Origin: ARS98 sp030744725
Lineage (GTDB): Bacteria; Planctomycetota; Planctomycetia; Pirellulales; Pirellulaceae
Assembly: GCA_030744725.1 (NCBI GenBank)
Contig: JASLPZ010000412.1
Coordinates: 1-5,736, forward strand
Length of the DNA: 5,736 nt
Direction of reading: 5' to 3'
Shown: one piece after another, positions 1 through 5,675 of the stretch
How the letters are laid out: each line of letters starts with the position of its first letter
Numbering within the stretch: the stretch's first letter is position 1
The notes under the pieces: model-generated
Database searches by the model: none
What the model saw: only the letters and a program-made list of their open reading frames with translations
What the model was told of the DNA's origin: nothing
Made by a program: the position numbers and the translations under genes

Positions 1-184
1 TGCGGCAATCCTTACATCGCAGCATCTTGCGGGTTTCAATCTTGCCGATCCGGTCGCCGCACGCGCCGCACTTGGGGCAGGTGATCTTGCCATCGGCCCA
101 CTTTATGCGAACCATGTACTCGTTGCACAGGTCTACGTCAGAGAATACCCTGACAGCTTCGATTAGGGTCTTGGGAGTCTTCAT
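1..184 (-). CDS. IS1595-family (ISXO2-like) transposase, N-terminal part, cut by the window edge
   Basis: The reading frame starts at ATG (184-182) and is still open at base 1, giving 61 codons. It begins MKTPKTLIEAVRVFSD, the usual opening of IS1595-family transposases, in which a short helical segment precedes a zinc ribbon. The ribbon is visible as C36-x2-C39 (CPKC) and C57-x2-C60 (CKDC), the second pair followed by R as in the family's CKxCRKQFS stretch. In this family the ribbon helps bind the element ends and the catalytic domain follows it; that domain lies outside the window, so activity cannot be judged. The start is supported by AAGGAA (197-192), seven bases before the ATG, and by a promoter at 225-252. 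The family call rests on the N-terminal pattern only, but that pattern is distinctive. Confidence 0.85.
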   Translation of the reverse strand, partial: MKTPKTLIEAVRVFSDVDLCNEYMVRIKWADGKITCPKCGACGDRIGKIETRKMLRCKDCR

Positions 185-224
185 TTTCGGGTTCCTTGTG
201 TCGGTCGCTTCATTCGACACCCGA

Positions 225-252
225 ATCATACCCAAGGTTCATGGTGAGTCAA
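225..252 (-). promoter_or_regulatory. Sigma70-type promoter of the IS1595 transposase
   Basis: Reading the minus strand, TTGACT (252-247) is followed after exactly 16 bases by TATGAT (230-225). Each hexamer differs from the consensus at one position. A start of transcription near 218 would give a leader of roughly 35 bases before the ATG at 184, with AAGGAA at 197-192. The downstream gene, spacing and ribosome binding site all agree with this reading. Confidence 0.65.
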
Positions 253-654
253 GTATATTATTACCAACGGTAGTAAGGCGGCAAGGCCCAAATGAGTTAG
301 GCCGCACCTCTCGGCCAACTCCAGCATCGGCTTGTAACCGGACTCGCGAAATCTCTTAATCCCCGCATGCCCCGTTGCCCACAATGTGGCGGGCAGCGGC
401 GAAATGACATGCGCACCAATTACACGGTTGTCCCAGAAGATTGGACTGCCAACGAACGGAGGGATCTTCCACAGTTCTTCCGGGTCATCGGGAAACCTGT
501 CAAAGGCGAAGGCGATTGTTGTAGGATCGGTGGCGTGGAAAAGGAAGCCCACACCACCACTTGCAGGGAGTCGCGACCGGATATCCTCCGGGTCCCAAAC
601 CGTCTTTAGTATCGGGGAAGCTGTTGTGATTCTGGGAGTTGCCCGTGACGTCAT
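226..654 (-). CDS. Hypothetical protein, 142 residues, C-terminus probably altered by the IS
   Basis: I do not recognise this family. The chosen start is ATG 654, preceded by GGTGAG four bases upstream; in-frame TTG 666 and GTG 663 are alternatives, and an in-frame stop at 714-712 limits the ORF. The protein looks like real coding sequence: it is rich in aromatic residues, Pro, Gly and Asp in a globular pattern (for example GVGFLFHATDP, FPDDPEELWKIPPFVG and ATLWATGHAGIKRFRESGY). There is no signal peptide and no clear membrane segment, although the last residues are hydrophobic (LAALLPLVIIYL). The stop codon (228-226) lies inside the -10 hexamer of the adjacent IS1595 promoter. The final 15-25 residues are therefore probably encoded by insertion-sequence DNA, and the native C-terminus may be lost. 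No partner gene is visible. Confidence 0.5.
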   Translation of the reverse strand: MTSRATPRITTASPILKTVWDPEDIRSRLPASGGVGFLFHATDPTTIAFAFDRFPDDPEELWKIPPFVGSPIFWDNRVIGAHVISPLPATLWATGHAGIKRFRESGYKPMLELAERCGLTHLGLAALLPLVIIYLTHHEPWV

Positions 655-666
655 GTTTCTCACCAA

Positions 667-1102
667 GTCTGGGAGGCTGCAGCAACCACAGCCATACTGG
701 ATGGTGACTGGCTACCATAGCCCGCGATTAACTCTGGCCCCGCCTTGGGACCAAGTAAGCAACAGGCGTGCCGCGGGCAGTCCAAGTGGCAGAAATGACC
801 GTCACCGACACTATTCAGCCAGGGGCCGGAAAAAGACCGTGCGATTATGAACGACAAGGTACATTGGCCGAGTTGAAGTTCGAAACTACGGCTCACTGAC
901 GCATGTCTGCTGATCAGTGAGTGATCGCCGTCTGCTCACCGGAGATTTCACCTTGTCGCCGTTAGAAGACTGTGCGTCCCGCAGTCCGGCAGGCGTCGGC
1001 GACTCGGAGTCGAGCCCGTGGCGAGGGCCATTACGCGCCCGACTGGATGCGCGGCGAAATCCGTGACATACCGGGCCTCAAGTTGGAGGCATTTTATGCA
1101 CG
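667..1102. other. Stretch without a convincing gene; possible ORF remnant at 972-1163 (+)
   Basis: No RNA gene, terminator or recognisable protein is seen here. The only coding-like trace is a plus-strand frame after a stop at 963-965. Read from GTG 972, it gives 63 residues with a protein-like middle (PDWMRGEIRDIPGLKLEAFYARYGD) and runs into the 3' end of the ATPase gene on the other strand. I cannot assign it to a family. A short inverted repeat, CTCACTG at 892-898 and CAGTGAG at 915-921 with a 16-base loop, has no T-run after it and does not look like a terminator. Confidence 0.3.
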
Positions 1103-2566
1103 CTACGGAGATGCAAACAAGTCGGCTAGCAAGACTTCGGAGGTAACAAGATCTCGCGCGTAGTCATTCTGCTTGACACCAGAGCTCGTGATCATGGTTA
1201 AGAACAGAGTACTCTTGGACCCTGTTCGTTCTCGAAACACGCGCAGCTTTCGCGCCAGATCGGCAGCGTAGCGTTTGTTGATTACGAAGGGATTCTCGGA
1301 GAACTTCATTTCAGAGATGTTTATGCATTGATCGCGTCGATCGATGACCAGATCGATTTGAGCTCCTTCGCCATTCTTCGACTTGGGCCGGTAGAACCAC
1401 GATGATTCGGTTGTCTCGACACCGGCGATGCCCAAGGCCACCTTGATCTGCACGATGTGCTTCAGGCAGAGCGATTCAAAGGCGTACCCGCACCAACTGG
1501 CATACTTGCGACCGGCTGCTTTTTGAAGCCAAATGTTGGTGCCAGAAGTGCGGTTGGACTTGATCCATTTTAAGTAGAATAGCGAGTACTCATCCGCCAG
1601 CCGGAAAATCGCATCCTTAGTCTTGTTGTTCCTGGGTGGGCATTCGTGGACGAATCCCGATTGAATGAGTTCACGTAGAGCCGAGGTCGCTGCCCCGCCG
1701 CTTTTTAAAGACGTGGCCGTCAGCAGTTCGTTGCGAGTTAATCCCCTCCCAGTGGAAGCCAGCGCTCTCACGATGGATTCGTGATTGGTGGAGTCGTCAA
1801 ACAAGGCAGCGTACAAATGCTGATATTCATCGACCAGCAATCCGTCCTTGGCAAAGCAGAGCCGATCGATGTTCTGTGCGACAGACTGCCCTGGCTGGAT
1901 GTAGTTGAGATAATGCGGGACGCCACCCACCGCCATGTAGAGTTGGGCCATCTGAAATTCACTGAGTTTGACGCGCCGGTGTTCAAGGTATTCGCGCGTT
2001 TCGTGGAGCGTAAAGGGCTTTAGACATATTCGTACCGTTGTGCGATTGTGCAATCCACCTTTTGAATTGATCACTTTTCGAATCATCCACGATGCCGCGG
2101 AACCGCAGATGATTACCATCAAATCAGGGCGGCGGCTGGCAAATGTGTTCCAGAACGCCTCGAACGCAGCCAGGAATCCGGAACGCCGAGTTGCCAACCA
2201 GGGAAACTCGTCGAAGAACAACACTTGTTTTCGTGTTGGTGATTCGGCGCTGGCTTGAATCGAGTCTTTGATTTGTTCGAAAGCCTCCAGCCATGAAGGT
2301 GGAGTGGAAACGAATTGGCCGGGAAAATGCCGTCGCAGTGAGATGGCGCAGTTTTCCAATTGGCGTCCCATCGGTTCGTTGTGCAGGCCGGTGAGCTCAA
2401 AGACAATCTCGTTGCGGAAGAACTCACGTATCAGAAACGTCTTGCCGACGCGCCGACGGCCATAGATCGCGATCAGTTCCGGGTCAGGCGAATTGAGGGC
2501 GGCTGCCAGTCTTTCTTTTTCCGAGGAGCGGCCGACAACGTGACGGGGCGGATCGTTTGAAGACAT
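1103..2566 (-). CDS. AAA/STAND-type ATPase with C-terminal PD-(D/E)XK-like (DUF234-like) domain
   Basis: This is a complete 487-residue protein, a usual length for the ATPase_2/DUF234-like family. Residues 11-20 (VGRSSEKERL) are the typical VGRxxE opening of these ATPases. Walker A is G36-R-R-R-V-G-K-T43, Walker B is VLFFDE (115-120), and a sensor-like CGSAASWM lies at 154-161. Residues about 260-315 look like a winged helix (TRNELLTATSL, SALRELIQSGFV). The C-terminal domain carries E364 (YAFESLCL), D405 (AQIDLVID) and E419-x-K421 (SEMKFS), the spacing expected of a PD-(D/E)XK nuclease fold. Family knowledge predicts ATP-dependent action on DNA, but the biological role is largely unknown. The start at ATG 2566 has no clear Shine-Dalgarno. 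Upstream lie a promoter and a four-copy repeat array, which suggests self-control or self-recognition. No partner gene follows it. Whether the nuclease-like domain is active is inferred, not shown. Confidence 0.9.
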   Translation of the reverse strand: MSSNDPPRHVVGRSSEKERLAAALNSPDPELIAIYGRRRVGKTFLIREFFRNEIVFELTGLHNEPMGRQLENCAISLRRHFPGQFVSTPPSWLEAFEQIKDSIQASAESPTRKQVLFFDEFPWLATRRSGFLAAFEAFWNTFASRRPDLMVIICGSAASWMIRKVINSKGGLHNRTTVRICLKPFTLHETREYLEHRRVKLSEFQMAQLYMAVGGVPHYLNYIQPGQSVAQNIDRLCFAKDGLLVDEYQHLYAALFDDSTNHESIVRALASTGRGLTRNELLTATSLKSGGAATSALRELIQSGFVHECPPRNNKTKDAIFRLADEYSLFYLKWIKSNRTSGTNIWLQKAAGRKYASWCGYAFESLCLKHIVQIKVALGIAGVETTESSWFYRPKSKNGEGAQIDLVIDRRDQCINISEMKFSENPFVINKRYAADLARKLRVFRERTGSKSTLFLTMITSSGVKQNDYARDLVTSEVLLADLFASP

Positions 2567-2576
2567 GATTTATACG

Positions 2577-2665
2577 TAGCCAAATGCTAGTGAAAGGATC
2601 GACATTTGGCTAACTATAGTATTTATCGATAGCCAAATCAACCGTTTAAGACACCGATTTGGCTA
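2577..2665. repeat. Four-copy TAGCCAAAT array, two equal inverted pairs
   Basis: Copy 1 TAGCCAAATG is at 2577-2586, copy 2 CATTTGGCTA at 2603-2612, copy 3 TAGCCAAATC at 2630-2639 and copy 4 GATTTGGCTA at 2656-2665. Copies 1 and 2 form a perfect 10-base inverted pair, and so do copies 3 and 4. Each pair encloses 16 bases, and the two pairs are offset by exactly 53 bases. Start-to-start steps are 26, 27 and 26, near 2.5 helical turns. The spacers share no obvious sequence. The last base of the motif is G in one pair and C in the other and is compensated within each pair. The array begins 11 bases upstream of the ATPase start codon and overlaps its promoter. Confidence 0.9.
2613..2641 (-). promoter_or_regulatory. 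Predicted promoter of the ATPase gene, embedded in the repeat array
   Basis: On the minus strand TTGATT (2641-2636) is followed after 17 bases by TATAGT (2618-2613). The -35 box overlaps repeat copy 3. The -10 box directly abuts copy 2, and the predicted start of transcription falls inside copy 2 near 2606. Protein bound to copies 2 and 3 would block RNA polymerase. The -35 match is only moderate, so the call rests on spacing, the good -10 box and position. Confidence 0.5.
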
Positions 2666-2834
2666 CATACAATCAGAGCGTCCCTGCGGTTCCGTGAGAC
2701 AGTGCGCTTTACTCAACGGCTGCTCGACAGGTCCGAAGAGCGACTAAGCGTTTGTGAGGTGGCCGACTCATGCCACTTCCATGGCTCATCCCAAAGCCAC
2801 CGGCTCTGGCCTCTGGGGGGTGATTTACTGAACG

Positions 2835-3662
2835 TTGTGCGCGGAACAGCAACCAATTCACGACCTATTTCGTCGGCAGTTCTCACGCACTTTTTCACTT
2901 GCTCCAAGACACCTCTCGATCCGCTCCGCTTTGGACGTGTCTGTTCGCGCGCGGGGAGAGTTGGCAATTCAAGCAGGTGCATTCTGCGGTTGGTCTGGGC
3001 CAGGTCTCGTGTTGAATATCGGTACCGGCATTGCTGGCGCTGTGGTGCGGAGGGGCAAGGTGCTCAGGCACGCATACGGCCTCGGCGAAACATATGGCCA
3101 GTTCGGAAGATACCTATTCCGCGATTTGCAAACAGACTCTTGGAGTTGGCGTCCCACCCGTGACGGCTCAATACCTCCGCATGGTAATGGTGTCATTCGT
3201 TTCACCGAGTGGTGCGGCGGCCCGGCTCTAGCGCGCCGCTTCGCGCGCCTGGCGGCGGACAAACGGTTGCCGCGCATCGCCGCGACCGCTCGCGACCAGA
3301 TACTGGCCAACCTCTCTTTCCGTCAATTGCAGGCAGAAGAGACCTTGCTTCGCACCGTAAGTCTGGCTGCGACCGAGAACGCTTCGTCACTCGCTGGAGA
3401 GTTCATCTGGTCCGTCGGTACGGAAATAGGCCGTGCGGTCCGCTGTATGACCTCGTCTGTTTGCGAACCGGGTTTTCAGCGACTCGTGTTGACAGGGGGC
3501 GTCGGCGAGAAGTTTGGAGCCGCTGGTCATGCCGCACGGGACCTACTCCTCGAGGGCATTCAAAAGGAATTACTTCCCGGATCAACCGTCGTTCGCTCGA
3601 ACCTTGGGCTGGACGCCGAGTACATCGGGTGGGCACCGCTTTCGCATGCAATGGAGCGCTAA
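2835..3662 (+). CDS. ROK-like sugar kinase relative, N-terminally truncated
   Basis: ROK proteins are sugar kinases or sugar-responsive regulators of the ASKHA fold. The visible parts are a catalytic-region-like segment with D34 (ALDVSVRARGE), the phosphate-2 loop LVLNIGTGIAGAVV (58-71), E85 in GLGE where the family has AGE, a segment ECxGPALARR-like at 125-135, the adenosine loop RLVLTGGVGEKFG (216-228), and a C-terminus LGLDAEYIGWAPLSHA (257-272) that matches the ROK ending. The N-terminal phosphate-1 motif (DxGGT) and about 80-100 residues are absent; an in-frame stop at 2829-2831 closes the frame. The family's zinc-binding cysteine cluster is not seen either. The TTG start at 2835 is only the first possible codon and lacks a good ribosome binding site. 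This is probably a decayed gene rather than an active kinase. Its stop overlaps the next ORF by one base. Confidence 0.6.
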   Translation: MCAEQQPIHDLFRRQFSRTFSLAPRHLSIRSALDVSVRARGELAIQAGAFCGWSGPGLVLNIGTGIAGAVVRRGKVLRHAYGLGETYGQFGRYLFRDLQTDSWSWRPTRDGSIPPHGNGVIRFTEWCGGPALARRFARLAADKRLPRIAATARDQILANLSFRQLQAEETLLRTVSLAATENASSLAGEFIWSVGTEIGRAVRCMTSSVCEPGFQRLVLTGGVGEKFGAAGHAARDLLLEGIQKELLPGSTVVRSNLGLDAEYIGWAPLSHAMER

Positions 3663-3811
3663 TGGCATCGCACAACTCACTCACCACGACACCGATCGGC
3701 ATTGATGAGAACGGAATTCCCTTGGGACTGTGCTGCTCGATTCCAGAATGTTCTCGTGAGCGCCACAACGTGATCGGAGGATCCACCAATGATGATGTCA
3801 GCAGTGAGTGA
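3662..3811 (+). CDS. Possible small ORF, 49 residues, unknown
   Basis: ATG 3662 shares one base with the TAA of the ROK-like gene (TAATG), an arrangement typical of translational coupling. The product begins MASHNSLTTTPIGIDENGIPLG and is polar, with a C-C and a later Cys but no spaced metal-binding motif. It ends at TGA 3809-3811, 23 bases into the next ORF, and the ribosome binding site of that next ORF lies within it. I recognise no family, and the case rests on the junction alone. The same frame is open further upstream only as an overlap with the kinase gene. Confidence 0.3.
   Translation: MASHNSLTTTPIGIDENGIPLGLCCSIPECSRERHNVIGGSTNDDVSSE
3776..3780 (+). promoter_or_regulatory. Strong ribosome binding site for the ORF at 3789
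   Basis: GGAGG lies eight bases before a run of three ATG codons (3789-3797). It is the best Shine-Dalgarno in the window and is the main reason to believe that a gene started here. Confidence 0.6.
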
Positions 3812-4073
3812 ATTCACTCCGCTTTTCCCATCCGAAGACGATTTTGCAGCGACTTCGCGATTACTGCACAAGGCAGAGGGTTCCAGAAGAGATCTGACTG
3901 ACCTGCAACGGCGTATGGTAGTGAGCGTTGCATTCTCGACGTGTCACCGATTTCGACGGTTGGTCGATGGCCTTGAATGCCGAGATCGCTTAACGGCGTC
4001 TTCGATTGGCTCGGTCGAGTGCTCTTCGCCGTTGGTTTCGACGCGTACGTCGACGAGCGGCGCTGGCCTTTGA
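3789..4073 (+). CDS. 5' part of an unknown gene, probably cut by the IS66 element
   Basis: The ORF starts at ATG 3789 behind GGAGG. The first 43 or so residues look like a normal protein start (EFTPLFPSEDDFAATSRLLHKAEG, then a charged helix RRDLTDLQRRM). After about residue 44-65 the sequence becomes Arg/Ser-rich and runs antisense to the 3' end of the IS66 transposase gene, so the tail to TGA 4073 is most likely read-through into the insertion. The family is not recognised. It would be the third gene of a plus-strand run after the ROK-like gene. The rest of the gene may lie beyond the far end of the element. Confidence 0.4.
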   Translation: MMMSAVSEFTPLFPSEDDFAATSRLLHKAEGSRRDLTDLQRRMVVSVAFSTCHRFRRLVDGLECRDRLTASSIGSVECSSPLVSTRTSTSGAGL

Positions 4074-5675
4074 CTCGGTGGTGCGGATTTGAAGCTGGCT
4101 TTCGGGATGAGCGGCCAACCAGTGGTCGGGAAGTAAGGTGCGAAGCGTCGCTGGGTCCTCGGGGTCGCAGAAGGGCATTCGCTCAAACACATCCTTCAAA
4201 TAAGCGTAAGGATCCATCTGCAGACGACGGCATGTCGCAGTCAGCGTGTAGAAGACCGCCGCCGCGGCACCTCCGGCGGGACTGCCAAAAAAGAGCCAGG
4301 CCTTCTTTCCCATCACTGGATTTTTCACCGCTTGCTCGGAAGCGTTGTTGTCCAGCGGAATCGCTCCGGATTCCAGGAATCGCTCGAAGCATTCCCAGCG
4401 CGTGGTCATGTAGTTGATCGCCCCCCGCAGGTCGTGTTTCGGGCGAAGCGTCGCGAGTTGGTCATCCATCCAGTGTTTGAATTCCTCCAGCAACGGACGA
4501 GAACGAAGTTGGCGTTGTTCGTGACGCGGTTCGTCCGAAAGTTCTCGCAGTTCATCTTCGATATCGAACAGTTGACCGAAGTATCTCATGGCCGTCGTGG
4601 TTCGCTCGGTGGGACCGAGCGTATGCAACTCCTCGAATTTGCGGCGCGCATGCGCATGACAACCAGCGATCTGAATCCGGCCTTGTGTACGAGGATTTAA
4701 ACACTCGTAGCCGATGTATGCGTCCGACACGAGGATTCCCTCGAAATCCGCAAAGAACTCGGTGGGACCGGCCCGCGCCCGACTCTCCGTAAATGAGAAC
4801 GTCGTATAGGGATGTCGCCGATCGCCAAGCACGGCCCACAGGTAGGTCGTCTTTGTCTTGCCTTGTCCCGGAGCAAGCATCTTGATCGGCGTCTCATCGG
4901 CTTGCACCACAGGCGATTCCAACGCCAGGCTCCGCATCAAATCGGTCAGCGGAACCAACTCGTTCGCCAGACGCATCATCCAACGGCATTGGGTGCTGCG
5001 GTCGATCTCCAGCTTGCTGCGTCCGAGTATCTCTTCCAGCCGATAGTAAGGCAGATGGTCCGTGAAATGATTGACCGCCAAACCGGCCAATAGCGAAGGC
5101 CCCGCGAAGCAATTGATGATTCGCGGCGGTCGCGGAGCGGAAATCATCGTCGTTTCCGTGGCGTCGGCATTGTCGATGGCCAACGTCTCGACGAACTCTT
5201 CGATCACAATCAGCCGGGGCGGCTCCCATTCGACGTACTCGCCGACCTTTTTCAGGAACAGGCGTCTTTGCTCGCCTGGCGGGTCCTCGGAAATCTCCGC
5301 CTCGTCCAATTTGTGAATGCGTTGGACGCGAGGCAGGCTGTCGGGAATCACGCGTCGCCTGCGTCCGCCACGGCTGGCAGGCGTCTGGCCTTGGTCGCCG
5401 TTCCCCTCGTCTTCGTGTGAGGTATCGGAGTCAAGCGGATCGTCTTGGTTCGAGGCGTCCTCTGACTCCGGTGGGCCGACGATGACCGAGTCAAATAGCA
5501 TCCCCTGTTGCGGATCTTCAAAACGTTCGCGTCGTTGGCCAAACAAGGTTCGCTTCATCAACGCTATGTCGCGTTGCAGGGATTGCAGCAACGCCTGCTG
5601 CTCGTCAATGGTGGCCCGGAGCGTGTCATTGACCGCAGCCATCTCCGTAATCATCGCATGGCTGGGACCGATCAT
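3990..5675 (-). CDS. tnpC: IS66-family transposase TnpC
   Basis: This 561-residue protein has the IS66 layout. A leucine-rich coiled coil (about 12-45, NDTLRATIDEQQALLQSLQRDI) is followed by FGQRRERF, an acidic linker (67-95) and a basic patch (RRRR). The core has FTDHLPYYRLEEIL (204-217), RSTQCRWM, D260 in VQADETPI, D318 in VSDAYIGYE, GCHAHARRKF (338-347), and E447 in LDNNASEQAVKNPVMGKKAWLFFGS, which give the DDE catalytic triad. The family's C-terminal segment ends at LLPDHWLAAHP (514-524) and is followed by a very Arg-rich tail of about 30 residues. The zinc-finger cysteines normally found around residues 120-175 are absent. The start at ATG 5675 overlaps a TGA in another frame (ATGA), which suggests coupling to an upstream gene; the frame is also open upstream to the window edge. 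No frameshift or internal stop is present, so the gene looks intact. Confidence 0.95.
   Translation of the reverse strand: MIGPSHAMITEMAAVNDTLRATIDEQQALLQSLQRDIALMKRTLFGQRRERFEDPQQGMLFDSVIVGPPESEDASNQDDPLDSDTSHEDEGNGDQGQTPASRGGRRRRVIPDSLPRVQRIHKLDEAEISEDPPGEQRRLFLKKVGEYVEWEPPRLIVIEEFVETLAIDNADATETTMISAPRPPRIINCFAGPSLLAGLAVNHFTDHLPYYRLEEILGRSKLEIDRSTQCRWMMRLANELVPLTDLMRSLALESPVVQADETPIKMLAPGQGKTKTTYLWAVLGDRRHPYTTFSFTESRARAGPTEFFADFEGILVSDAYIGYECLNPRTQGRIQIAGCHAHARRKFEELHTLGPTERTTTAMRYFGQLFDIEDELRELSDEPRHEQRQLRSRPLLEEFKHWMDDQLATLRPKHDLRGAINYMTTRWECFERFLESGAIPLDNNASEQAVKNPVMGKKAWLFFGSPAGGAAAAVFYTLTATCRRLQMDPYAYLKDVFERMPFCDPEDPATLRTLLPDHWLAAHPESQLQIRTTESKASAARRRTRRNQRRRALDRANRRRR

Larger units (their letters stand above)
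1..252 (-). mobile_element. One end of an IS1595-family insertion sequence (outer boundary uncertain)
   Basis: The transposase start, its ribosome binding site and its promoter define the left-end region of an IS1595-type element transcribed toward base 1. The outer terminus is not proven. It must lie at or beyond the -35 box at 252, probably between about 253 and 330. The other terminal inverted repeat is off the window, so neither repeat nor target duplication can be matched. A small inverted repeat, TACC-AAC-GGTA, lies just outside the promoter at about 262-272. Confidence 0.5.

Noticed and set aside
27..359. Plus-strand ORF of 110 residues
   Set aside because: It is antisense to the zinc-ribbon transposase start and its promoter, and its composition is not protein-like.
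660..896. Minus-strand ORF of 78 residues
   Set aside because: Cys/Ser/His-rich, chance-like composition, no ribosome binding site and no recognisable motif.
892..921. Terminator hairpin
   Set aside because: The stem is only 7 pairs with a 16-base loop and no T-run follows.
1526..1535. Fifth copy of the repeat (AAGCCAAATG)
   Set aside because: It matches 9 of 10 bases but lies alone inside the ATPase coding sequence, out of register with the array; probably chance.
2577..2665. CRISPR array
   Set aside because: The repeats are only 10 bases, alternate in orientation and have 16-17 base spacers; no cas gene is present.
2702..3163. Plus-strand ORF as the missing N-terminus of the ROK-like gene
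   Set aside because: Its translation has no DxGGT-type motif and a shadow-like Arg/Ser/Cys composition where it overlaps the kinase frame.
4332..4700. Plus-strand ORFs inside the IS66 transposase gene, including 4812-5093 and 5317-5703
   Set aside because: They are antisense shadows of an intact, well-conserved transposase frame.
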